A stretch of 64,000 nucleotides of DNA from Phytophthora colocasiae (Eukaryota; Oomycota; Peronosporomycetes; Peronosporales; Peronosporaceae), in contig JAGKQI010000105.1 in assembly GCA_018806915.1 (NCBI GenBank), positions 1,798,001 through 1,862,000 of the forward strand. Reading direction: 5' to 3'. Positions 11,243 through 20,962 of the stretch are shown here, one piece after another. The notes under the pieces are model-generated. The model did not search any database. It saw only the letters and a program-made list of their open reading frames with translations, and was not told where the DNA came from. Every line of letters starts with the position of its first letter. Positions within the stretch are counted from its first letter, which is position 1. Made by a program: the position numbers and the translations under genes.

Positions 11243-12661
11243 TGTGGTGTAGTGGATCCGCTGGAATGAGCAGGGATCCAACGTTCACACACGGCGCCCA
11301 GACACTGACTAACGGAGGGGGTACTCCGATAACCGTGGGGTTGCTGAGGCTCACCTTGTGTACCCGTCAGTGGGCGGGATCTGCTCTCTCAGGAACGGGA
11401 GACTGTACACAGGCGTGAGGGCTTGAACGTCCTTGGCGGGGACTTGGGAGGTTGGACTTGCGTGGGTATTCCTGCACACAGGTCCTGGTTGGGGGGATCT
11501 TGGTCTTGGACTCGAAGATCTTGTGGATCCTTAGATCCGGGGTTGCCTTGGTGGCTGTGGGGTTCCTTTTCCTTTCCTTTACTGTCTTGCTTGCCGCCTC
11601 CTGTAGCGGTTGGTCTTGAGGGTGTTGAGAGGTCGAGGGATCCTGCGGTTAAGCAATCAACACCGTTGGATCCGGGGTCTTCACTAGCGTAAGGTAAGCC
11701 GGCCAAATCAGGGATCCGGTCTTAGCTGTAGCTAGGTGTGCGAAGAAACTTGCAGGAACACTAAGGGGAGGCCAATACACTATCCTCTTCCCTTGTCTTA
11801 AGTCCCGAAGAAAACCACTTGCGCACTAGAAGGTAAATTCGACTCTCTGATTTATGGTTATACAGTTCCTCATCTTGTACCCTATCTTTCCCATCGCAAA
11901 TCTCTATCTTGGATCATGCTGGCTCTCCTGCAACTTCTCCACTACGTCGATGTCTTGGATCGTGAGGATCCGAGCATGGATCCTAGGATCCGACCTCCGG
12001 ATCCGAGGATCTTGGATCTGGATCTTGGGATCTTGGATCTTGAGGATCCCGGATCCTGAGTCCTGGATCTGGATCTTGGGATCTTGGATCTTGGATCTGG
12101 ATCTTGGGATCTTGGATCTTGAGGATCCCGGATCCTGAGTCTCGGATCCCGGATCTTGGGATCTTGGATCTCGAGGATCCCGGATCCTGGGTCTTGGATC
12201 TGGATCTTGGGATCTTGGATCTTGAGGATCCGGCTTCAGGATCCGAGGATCTTGGATCTGGATCTTGGGATCTTGGATCTTGAGGATCCCGGATCCTGAG
12301 TCCTGGATCTGGATCTTGGGATCTTGGATCTTGAGGATCCGGCTTCAGGATCCGAGGATCTTGGATCTGGATCTTGGGATCTGCCGGATCCGCACTTAAG
12401 GACTGCCGGATCCGCACTTAAGACTGCCGGATCCGCACTTAGGATTGCCGGATCCGCACTTAGGACCACCGGATCCGCACTTAGAACTGTGGGATCCGAA
12501 CGTAGGTCAGCTAGGCCAAGTGGGTCCTAACTTAGGGTCCGCCCTAGAATAGGTATCCAGTTCCAGGGACCTGTCCTTATCGTAGCACCACTGTCGCACG
12601 TCACCCATCATCGTGGTCGTTCTGCGTCGTATCCGGTTTGATTTGAATCCACTTCACCACA
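11243..12661 (-). repeat. 3' LTR of the Ty3/gypsy element (1419 bp)
   Basis: It pairs with 26090-27895. Over the first ~730 bp the two copies differ by only a dinucleotide (GT at about 11737) and one substitution (11976 versus 26821). The length difference from the 5' LTR (387 bp) comes from minisatellite units missing here. Confidence 0.95.
11980..12495. repeat. LTR minisatellites (GGATCT-rich block, then 21-bp GGATCC units)
   Basis: The first block repeats GGATCTTGGATCTGGATC and GAGGATCCCGGATCCTGAG modules. The second (about 12378-12490) has about five 21-bp units of the type GCCGGATCCGCACTTAAGA plus a degenerate one. The lack of stops makes long open frames on both strands. I treat these as repeat artefacts, not genes. 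Confidence 0.9.
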
Positions 12662-12764
12662 ATCGCCCCTGGGACGAGGTTGTTGCCGCACGACGGCATC
12701 ACGTCGTTCCCATACAAATTCTCAGTCCGATCCACCACTTCTTCAAATCCTCACTTCGGCGAAA

Positions 12765-15700
12765 ATGGATCGGTCCGACGACGCCAGTTCCTCCGCGTAC
12801 ACCACGGTGTTCTTCGGCCAAGATCGTTCTGCGGCCCAGCCCCCTTGTCCTCATTGCGACCAAGCCCCTTCCGACCCCGCTGCGGCTACGACCCCCACGG
12901 TTCCAGATCTGGATCCAGTGTATGATGCCATTGCCTCGCTCCAGTCTCTCGCTGCTGGGTATAACGAGATGCAGGCCAGCTACCAACAAGTGCTCCATGA
13001 TCTGACCGCAGCGCGCCGCCATAACGAAGAACTCCACAACATGCTGCAACCCCGCCTGAACGTTGCCCAAGCCTTCATCAATTTCACGCAGCACCGGTAC
13101 AATGTGTCCCAAGCTGCTCTCCGGTTAGCGAAACAGAAAGAAGCGGAAGCGGTGCAGGATCTGGATCGGCTCAAGGATCGCCTGCGCGAATTGGACACTC
13201 TCAAGGTCCGGTATTCCGATCTGGAAGTGTCTTCGGCAGAAGCCTACGCCGTTTTGCAAGATTATACGGTGGGGCTCGAGCAGCAGATTGCTGGGGAAGA
13301 TGTCTCAGTGGAGAATCCTTCGGTAGTCCGATTGGTCCAAGATCTCGAGGATCAGCGTGAAGAGTCCTCGGAGCTACTGGAGCGTGCGAACGATCTGGAA
13401 ACTCAGCTGCGAGCGGTGGGGCCGCGCGAGATGCAGCGGAGCTCGAACGCAATCGCACCAGCGTCCAGCTCGCAGAGGCTGCTATCCGTTGCGATCAGCA
13501 AGCGCATAAGATCGAAGGCCTCCGGGCCCACCGGGATCAGCTGCGCGAGTCGCTCAAGCAACTCTCCCAACAGAATCTTGCCAAGACGGTCGACTCGCTC
13601 AAGCTAGAACTTCATGTCCAGAAAGAGAGGATCGCTGAGTTGGAAGGACTTCTCGCCAAATCGGAGCGCAGACGTGAAGATCTTCACCGGGTACATGCAC
13701 ATACCCTTCAGAAGTTTAACCGAGCCCACGAAGACCTTACGCGCTTGGAACGGGAGAACTTCAGCGCTCGGGAAGAGATGGAACGTCAGCAGAGACGGGC
13801 TGAGAACAACGCGCTCAAGCGTCTGAGCGCCGAGAAACGTCTCAAGCGGGCCGAAGATGATCTACGGGAAGCGAATGATCGACGGGATCGTGCGGACCAA
13901 GCCAGAGAGAGAGCCAAGCGCGAGCTCGACAGGATCCGGAGCCAAACGCCGGACCAGCAGAAGATGAGTGCGGATCTCGATCGGATCCGCCTTGAGCGTG
14001 ACGAGGCTGCGCGGAAGTCCGCCGCGGTCTCCCAGGAATTGGATCGCGTGTCAAATGAGCGAGATCAAGCTCTTCGCGTGCGAGATCAGGCGACCCAAGC
14101 TCTGGACAAGGCCACACAGAAAACTTCCACCGTAACTCTTGAGCGAGACCAAGCGAGACAAGCCTTCGCCGGGAAAGACCAGATCATTCGGGATCAAGGG
14201 GTTGAGATCCAGCGTCTGAAGGGGGAAACCGAGCAGTTGACGGCGTCGTTGGCGCAAGCATCGGTCGACCAAGAACATCTCAAGCGTCTCCGCGGAAGTC
14301 ATCAAGACCTCAAGACGAAGCATGACGCACTCCAGACAGGAACATACTGCCCTGGAGGAGGAACACCGTAGCGTCATTGACGAGCGTACCGCAGCTCTTC
14401 GTAATCTGGCGTCGATCGCTTCTATGGCGATGCGCAGCTCGTCCAATGCGCCGAGCGTACAGTCGGAGACGTCCACTGCCAAGGGGTCTTCTTCTTCTAA
14501 ACGTCGACACAGCGACGTTTCTTCTTCAACAGAAGAACCTCCCCCTAAGGTCCCACGCTGCGCCAGCCCTGCGAAGTCTTCCGACGTCACGTCCCAGCCC
14601 ACGCCTACTCCCGTCTACACCGAGGGGGACGACACGGAGAAACATCCGGATTTTGACTTTGGGGACGCAAGGGAAGAGTGTTCGGGGCGGGATCCAGACT
14701 CCGCCGATTCCGAACCTGGAGTAGCTCCAAACCAGCCCACCGAAGAGCCTCCTTCAAGTGAAAAAACGAAGGTCCCTGACCCAGCAGTTCTCAAGGCCCC
14801 CGCTATCAGAAGCCGAAAGAAGCCACAAGATTCCGGCGAGGGGAATTCGCCCGGATCAGCCGTACCGGGTGACCGAGAAGCCAGCTCAGATGGGGAGTCG
14901 GAGGGGTCCGAGGACGAGCAGGTACGGGTCGCCAAGTTGAGCTCCCGGTCAGAATTACGTCGGCGTTCATCCGGGGAGGGGTCAGCATCCGCTCCTATCG
15001 AGATCGGCGATGCTTCAACTGCTCCGCCTGATAACGGGTCCAGCCGTTCGTCACCTACATCCCCAGTAGCTCCCGAGACGGGCTCTCGTGGAAACGTTGA
15101 AAACCTGCAGTTTGAAGCCTTCGGTCCGTTGAAGGAGTTTGTTCCTGCCGCCCGAGATCCTCGCCCAATGGCTTCCGAAGAAGTGGCACCTTGGATCGCG
15201 AGCGAAGTTAGCCAGCTGAGTCTCCGGACGCTTTCCGCCTGTGGTTTGACCGCTTGTCGTCGTCCTGGGTGGTTGTTCCCGCTCCGTATCGGCCGAGGTG
15301 CGTTGGATCGGGGCAGTTACGTTCCTGATCTCATCTCCCAAGCCCATATTACTCAGTTGTACGCGACGGAGCCGTGGAAGGACCTCCAGTCTCAAGCTCC
15401 GCCCCCTCATACCTTCCAGGAAGATCTGTCGCCTCGACTTGCGGAGATCTTGAGTTGGTATGATGCGTTTGAGTCTGCCAATCTCCAAGCGGTTTGGGAA
15501 TCCACGCATTCATTCCCCATCTCTACTGAACTACGCAAGACGGATAGCTGGTTCGCAGGCTTCTATCGTCGCAGGAAGAATCGTGGATCTCACGCGCGGG
15601 ATAATTATCGCAAGCTGCAGAACAAGATATTCGAAAGGATGCGCCTAACCGGGTGTTGTGACTTGGATCTCTGGTTGGACCCACACTTCATCCACTTCCC

Positions 15701-15935
15701 ACTGCCTTTGGAAGATACCACTTGGTATCCGGGAGCTGAAGCCGTCGCTGCAGGAGCGGATCCTCCACCAAACCTTGTTGCCGCTCTTGAAGATTGCGAT
15801 CGTCAGGATCCTTGGCGTACCCACTACCGTTCCGGATCCTCCCATCCCAGCTTCGGTGCCAGTCGACTCTCCATGAAGTTCGTCCGCTCGCTGCCGGGGT
15901 TCGATCCCGACGCTGCCAGATCCCAACCTCTGTAG
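12765..15935 (+). pseudogene. Long antisense coiled-coil ORF inside the retrotransposon (two frameshifts)
   Basis: The ATG at 12765 lies 104 bp inside the element from the 3' LTR edge and reads opposite to gag-pol. One protein-like frame runs to about 13420, shifts one base, runs to about 14340, shifts again and ends at 15935. If continuous it would be about 1056 residues. The N-terminal ~550 residues are a heptad-rich coiled coil (QKEAEAVQDLDRLKDRLREL, ERQQRRAENNALKRLSAEKR). Then comes an acidic Ser/Pro/Glu-rich region, then a folded-looking C-terminus with Trp/Tyr/Leu (ERMRLTGCCDLDLWLDPHF). I recognise no domain. It occupies the place where env-like or extra ORFs sit in other elements. Confidence 0.7.
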
Positions 15936-16059
15936 GCTGCGTTACTTAACTCCATATACTCTTCTCGTCCACTCAGGCTTTCTTCGCTCAGGATCCGCAC
16001 ACTCTAACTTCAAATCGCCCAAGCAATGATAGTGAGACCCATTGACAGAGGGCCCCAGG

Positions 16060-17055
16060 ATCCAATTTCAAAATCCGAGGATCCCGCCTTCAGAACCCAA
16101 GGATCCACCTTCAGGACCCAAGGATCCGCCTTCAGAACCCAAGGATCCGACTTGGAGATCCGAGGATCCGCCTTCAGGACCCAAGGATCCAGCTTCAAAA
16201 CCCAAGGATCCGACTTGGAGATCCGAGGATCCGCCTTCAGGACCCAAGGATCCGCCTTCAGAACCCCAGGATCGCCTTCAGAACCCAAGGATCCGACTTC
16301 AGAACCCAAGGATCCGCCTTCAGAACCCAAGGATCCAACTTCAGAACCCAAGGATCCAGCTTCAAAACCCAAGGATCCGACTTGGAGATCCGAGGATCCG
16401 CCTTCAGGACCCAAGGACCCAGCTTCAAAACCCAAGGATCCGACTTGGAGATCCGAGGATCCGCCTTCAGGACCCAAGGATCCAGCTTCAAAATCCCAAG
16501 GATCCGCCTTCAGAACCCAAGGATCCGCCTTCAGGACCCAAGGATCCGCCTTCAGAACCCAAGGATCCGACTTGGAGATCCGAGGATCCGCCTTCAGGAC
16601 CCAAGGATCCAGCTTCAAAACCCAAGGATCCAACTTCAGAACCCAAGGATCCAGCTTCAAAACCCAAGGATCCGACTTGGAGATCCGAGGATCCGCCTTC
16701 AGGACCCAAGGACCCAGCTTCAAAACCCAAGGATCCGACTTGGAGATCCGAGGATCCGCCTTCAGGACCCAAGGATCCAGCTTCAAAATCCCAAGGATCC
16801 GCCTTCAGAACCCAAGGATCCGCCTTCAGGACCCAAGGATCCGCCTTCAGAACCCAAGGATCCGACTTGGAGATCCGAGGATCCGCCTTCAGGACCCAAG
16901 GATCCAGCTTCAAAACCCAAGGATCCGACTTCAGAACCCAAGGATCCAACTCGGAGATCCGAGGATCCCGCCTTAGAACCCAAGGATCCGCCTTCAGAAC
17001 CCAAGGATCCGCCTTCAGGACCCAAGGATCCAACTTCAGAACCCAAGGATTCGCC
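16060..17055. repeat. Internal 21-bp GGATCC minisatellite
   Basis: Roughly 1 kb of 21-bp units built on GGATCC, in four main versions: GGATCCGCCTTCAGAACCCA, GGATCCGCCTTCAGGACCCA, GGATCCAGCTTCAAAACCCA and GGATCCGACTTGGAGATCCG (each plus one A). A higher-order block of several units is itself repeated (compare 16380-16560, 16680-16860). Because 21 is a multiple of three and no unit holds a stop, five or more overlapping open frames appear on both strands. None is a credible gene. It lies between the end of the chromodomain and the antisense ORF. Confidence 0.95.
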
Positions 17056-17228
17056 TGAGATCTGAGTAAGTGATCGGGCATCGACCTAGCTGGCATCCGA
17101 TCCCCACTCAGAGGTCAACCTTCTTTTCTTCACATGTAAATACACAATGCGTCCACTCGCAGTAGGCTGCCAGTCTTCTTCTTCCACAATGGCAAGCGCC
17201 CTCACCAATAGAAGATCCACCACCTCGG

Positions 17229-17690
17229 CTACTCTTCCTCATGCGACTGCATCGCTTGGAAGCGGTTCCTTTTGCTCCGTTCTTGGAGGAACTCATGCAG
17301 TAACGCGCCGCAGTTCAGGTCTGCTTCATCTACCCAGGTAGGGTCCTCGTACCCCTTCCAGAAAACTTGGAATTCTCGTCGGATCCGGCCATACCGAGTG
17401 GGTCGTCCGGTCCGGACGTCCGCGATCCGCTCGACTTCAAACTCGCCGTCTTCCAGATCACGCTCCCAGCTGTCCTCCGGTAACAAGGCTTCGTCGAAGT
17501 CTAAACGATCCGCTTCGTCCACCGTTAGCTGGATCTTCGGTCGGTCTGGGAATGTCCTGACAGGCTTCAACTTGGAGATGTGCACCACCGGAAACAAGTG
17601 GTAGTCTGTACCAACGATTTCCAAGCGAGCTGCATACTCATTCGTCATTTCCGCCACACGGAACGGTCCATGCCACAGGTGAGCCAGTTT
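17229..17690 (-). CDS. pol: Integrase C-terminus with GPF module and chromodomain (pol 3' end)
   Basis: This is the continuation of pol after a one-base shift near 17685. It reads YAKKLAHLWHGPFRVAEM (the GPY/F module of Ty3/gypsy integrases), then HLFPVVHISKLKPV. A chromodomain follows at the end: FEVERIADVR, REFQVFWKGYEDPTWVDEAD. In chromoviruses this domain reads histone marks and directs integration to particular chromatin. The aromatic positions (F, W, W) of a methyl-lysine cage are plausible, but I cannot confirm binding specificity. The pol stop in the upstream frame lies at 17645. Confidence 0.9.
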   Translation of the reverse strand, partial: KLAHLWHGPFRVAEMTNEYAARLEIVGTDYHLFPVVHISKLKPVRTFPDRPKIQLTVDEADRLDFDEALLPEDSWERDLEDGEFEVERIADVRTGRPTRYGRIRREFQVFWKGYEDPTWVDEADLNCGALLHEFLQERSKRNRFQAMQSHEEE

Positions 17691-20600
17691 CTTGGCGTAC
17701 CTTCCTTGACTCTGTCTAAGAACAGCCACACTTGGGATCCGGCCTCGATGGAGTGTTGAGTCGCCGCCTCGTTCTGCCGGTCGGCACGATCCGAGATCGC
17801 CTGCTTCAAGCGGTCATTCACCTCAGCCCTGGCCAGTTGGTAGTGTCGCTGGATCTTATACCTCCAGCGTCGTGGATCTGTATCTCGACGTCCGGTATTC
17901 CCCACGGAGAGCGTTGCTTCCAGAGTCGTCTTGGGATCCCAACCGTGTGCGAGGTAGAACGGCGTGTCGCCCCTAGTCCGGTCTTGTGCAGTGTTCAAAG
18001 CAAATGTCAAGCGTTCGGCATACTCGTCCCAATCTCTCTGGTCGGGATCCTGAACATACATCTTGATTGCTCGAGTAATCGTCTGCACCATCCGTTCAGC
18101 CGTGCCGTTCGACTGTGGTCGATAAGCCATAGTGGCTCTCTGGCGCTGGCCTAGGATCCGGTTGAAAGCACGAAAGAAGTCGGACATGAACCCGGGTTCT
18201 CGGTCGTGCCGGATCACCTGGCTGGCGCCGAAACGACGAAACACACAGATCTCATAGGACTCCGCCACCGCTTGTGCTGTTCGTGAGTTATTAGCATTGA
18301 CGATCACGTAACCAGTGAAGAGGTCCACCCATACTAGAAGCTCGGTGTTCCCGTTCTTGGATCTTGGTAGCGAGGGTATATGATCCATGGCGATCACTTG
18401 AAACGGGTAGGTGGCTTGAATGTTGCCTGGCGACACTCCACGGATCGTAGGTCGCCCCTTGCCCGTCTCACAATCCACGCATTCACCGACAAATTGCTGC
18501 ACGGATCTGAAAAGTCCTCTCCAGTAGAAGTGGTCCTTGATCCTCTGGTACGTACGGCCGATCCCTTGATGTCCTCCTTCTAGACTGCTATGATAGTGAT
18601 GCAGCAGGTCCGCCTGGAGCGTCTCCGGTATAACCAGTCGTAATAATCCATCTCGATCGGCTTCGGCCCTTCGTGACGGCGTGCAATAGAACAACAGCTC
18701 ATCTTCGTCCAACTCGAAATTGTCTGCTAGCAGACGGCACGTTTTGGCTTCGGCCGCAGTCAGATCCGTCAGCTGTCCCCGCAGGAACGACTTCAGGTTG
18801 AAGATCCATGTTTCTTCGTCCTGGGCTTGTCGGATCCGGTCGATCCTCAGCCGTTGCACGGACTCCTCGTCGAGTACTCGGGGTCGCCCTTCTCTGGTTT
18901 GTCTTCGAGTAGCCACTGCACTGATCCGTGGTGTCGGATCCTCGGATCCCGAGGTCAGAATCTCATCCAACCGATTCAAAGTGACGAGATCCTCGTGGTC
19001 CGCCCCTTGGTCGACTGTAATCCCGCTCTCTCGTTGCAATGCTGCACTGGCCAAGCTGTCGGCGCTTGCGTTCCACGCTCGCTTCACATGTAGCAGGTCG
19101 TGATCCGGCCAATCCCGAAGCCGCATTAGCGCCTTCTGTCTCAGTAACGTCAGGGCCGGCGCTTTACAGTCGATCTCGCCGCGCATCTGGCGGATCACCA
19201 GATTCGAATCTCCGCAGATAACAAGTCGCCCCTTAGCGAGATCCTCGAGTAACTCGAAGCATAATAGAAGTCCGTTATACTCTGCTTCGTTGACTGTCAG
19301 GTTCTCTGCGTATCGAGATGTTGCTTTAATCACCCTCCATTCAGGTAACTTCCAGACGATCGCGCTGAAGGATCCTCCGCCACGTTTCACCCTGGCGGAT
19401 CCGTCGAAACTAACCACCCACAACTCTTCCTCCGGTCCTACGGTCGGTACTGGCATCTGGATCGCTCTGCGTGGCTCTTTCCTCGGGGCGATGTTCACTA
19501 GAGCTTGATCCACCTCGGATCTCGGGGTGATACTTGCGGCAAGGGATCCGAGGATCTCGTCCTCCCCTTTCGTGCACTTCGTGATCTCCAAAGCCCAAGG
19601 CGATAACAGCGCCGCCCATTGGCCCAACCTTCCTTGTAGTCCGGTAGAACGGAACAACCACCGGAGGGTAGAGTGCCTGGTTAGGACCCGGATCCGTCGT
19701 CCAACCAACATGGAATATCCGAGATCCAGGATCCTTAGCAAGGCCAGCACCTCCTTCTCTACGATCCCATAGTTCACTTCGTTCGGCTTCAGGGATCTGC
19801 TAACGAACATCACCGGCATGTAGATCCCATCGTGATCCTGCGTCAGGGAAGCTGAGATGGCCCATTCACTGGCGTAGACAATCACCACCGGTTGCTTGTC
19901 GGGATCGAAATGCCGAAGCGTAGGAGTCATAGCGATCTTCCTCTTCAGGGCCTCGAAGGCGGCTGAAGCACGGATCCACTTCTCATCCGGATCTCTCGGG
20001 CTCGACGGGTCCTCGGGATCCTTGATCACAGGGTCGGTTGGCTGCAGGATCTTGCGGCTGGACCTCAACTCCGCGAAGTCGACCTCCCTCAGTTCGTAGA
20101 GTACCGACGCGTAGACCGCCATGTCCTCGATGAATCGAGCGTAGTAGTTTAGGCTACCCAGGAAAGATTGCATAGCGCGCAGCGATCTCGGGAACGCAAG
20201 ATCCACCAGCGCTTCTCGGTCCTTCGGATGTGCCTCTAGTCCTTCGCTAGACACTCGGTGTCCCAGGTAATCGACCTTCTTCAGACCCCAGAAACTCTTG
20301 GCCACGCTGATCGACAAGTTCCACTTGTCACAGGCTTCCAGCAGTAAACGCACTCGCTCACACAGGTGATCCCAGGATCCGGCAGTCACTAAGATGTCGT
20401 CGATGTACGATCTTCGTCCAAGTACAGACTGTTCACCATTCCTCTCCGGGATCCCATCTCGGAAGAGATCCAACGCGGATCCGGATCCGGCCGTGGGCGG
20501 GATCCGTAAGAACCCATAGAGGGTGTTGTCCAACAAACGCTGGTAGATCTGCGGGGCATTCTTGAGACCAAACGGCATCCGGTTCCACTCGAACAATCCA

Positions 20601-20962
20601 AACGGGGTGATAAATGCCGAGATGGCTCTTGCGCGATCCGTCATGGAGACAACCCAAAAACCACTGGCCATGTCGAGAGAACAGTACCATAACACGGCGT
20701 CAAGATCCTCCAGTAGATCGTTGATGAGAGGCATAGGATATACCATCAACCTCGTCAGGCTATTCACCAACCTGTAGTCGATGCAGAGCCTGATGTCAAC
20801 GCCATTCTTCTTGATGATCACGACAATTGGCGAAGCCCATGGTGACGTTGAGACTTGGATGATCTTCGCTTGCAACAATCCCTTGATCAGATCCGAGAGC
20901 TTCTCGCGATACTGCGGCGCCACCTTACGCACTCGCTGGGCAATTGGCTTCGCGTCTCCCAC
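17645..20962 (-). CDS. pol: Pol: reverse transcriptase, RNase H-like, second RNase H and integrase
   Basis: The first clear RT motifs are KPIAQRVRKVAPQY and SPWASPIVVIIKKNG. The catalytic aspartates are D97 (CSLDMASGF) and YIDD (186-189). About 30 extra residues lie between NAPQIYQRLL and YIDD, including GSGS encoded by GGATCCGGATCC. A connection-type RNase H follows in which the usual catalytic Asp is Tyr (VIVYASEWAISASLTQ). A second RNase H keeps D-E-D-D residues: FDGSARVK, NEAEYNGLL, ICGDSNLVI, WNASADSLA. The integrase has an HHCC zinc module (LLHHYHS, CVDCETG) and DD35E residues (AMDHIP, RHDREPGF, NGTAERMV). The upstream codon is not a real start. A one-base shift near 20980 separates it from the linker. 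Confidence 0.92.
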   Translation of the reverse strand: MGDAKPIAQRVRKVAPQYREKLSDLIKGLLQAKIIQVSTSPWASPIVVIIKKNGVDIRLCIDYRLVNSLTRLMVYPMPLINDLLEDLDAVLWYCSLDMASGFWVVSMTDRARAISAFITPFGLFEWNRMPFGLKNAPQIYQRLLDNTLYGFLRIPPTAGSGSALDLFRDGIPERNGEQSVLGRRSYIDDILVTAGSWDHLCERVRLLLEACDKWNLSISVAKSFWGLKKVDYLGHRVSSEGLEAHPKDREALVDLAFPRSLRAMQSFLGSLNYYARFIEDMAVYASVLYELREVDFAELRSSRKILQPTDPVIKDPEDPSSPRDPDEKWIRASAAFEALKRKIAMTPTLRHFDPDKQPVVIVYASEWAISASLTQDHDGIYMPVMFVSRSLKPNEVNYGIVEKEVLALLRILDLGYSMLVGRRIRVLTRHSTLRWLFRSTGLQGRLGQWAALLSPWALEITKCTKGEDEILGSLAASITPRSEVDQALVNIAPRKEPRRAIQMPVPTVGPEEELWVVSFDGSARVKRGGGSFSAIVWKLPEWRVIKATSRYAENLTVNEAEYNGLLLCFELLEDLAKGRLVICGDSNLVIRQMRGEIDCKAPALTLLRQKALMRLRDWPDHDLLHVKRAWNASADSLASAALQRESGITVDQGADHEDLVTLNRLDEILTSGSEDPTPRISAVATRRQTREGRPRVLDEESVQRLRIDRIRQAQDEETWIFNLKSFLRGQLTDLTAAEAKTCRLLADNFELDEDELLFYCTPSRRAEADRDGLLRLVIPETLQADLLHHYHSSLEGGHQGIGRTYQRIKDHFYWRGLFRSVQQFVGECVDCETGKGRPTIRGVSPGNIQATYPFQVIAMDHIPSLPRSKNGNTELLVWVDLFTGYVIVNANNSRTAQAVAESYEICVFRRFGASQVIRHDREPGFMSDFFRAFNRILGQRQRATMAYRPQSNGTAERMVQTITRAIKMYVQDPDQRDWDEYAERLTFALNTAQDRTRGDTPFYLAHGWDPKTTLEATLSVGNTGRRDTDPRRWRYKIQRHYQLARAEVNDRLKQAISDRADRQNEAATQHSIEAGSQVWLFLDRVKEGTPRNWLTCGMDRSVWRK

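Noticed and set aside
11983..12530. Open frames rich in DPRSQDP / GSWILDL repeats in the LTRs (also 26828-27545)
   Set aside because: Same cause: GGATCT/GGATCC minisatellites. They lie in non-coding LTR sequence.
16060..17055. Regularly spaced repeats resembling a CRISPR array
   Set aside because: Units are contiguous 21-bp tandem copies without unique spacers, no cas genes are present, and the context is a eukaryotic retrotransposon.
16010..17096. Several long overlapping open frames on both strands with repeated peptides (DPWVLK, EPKDPPS, FRTQGS)
   Set aside because: They are produced by a stop-free 21-bp minisatellite. All frames on both strands are equally open, so there is no evidence of coding.
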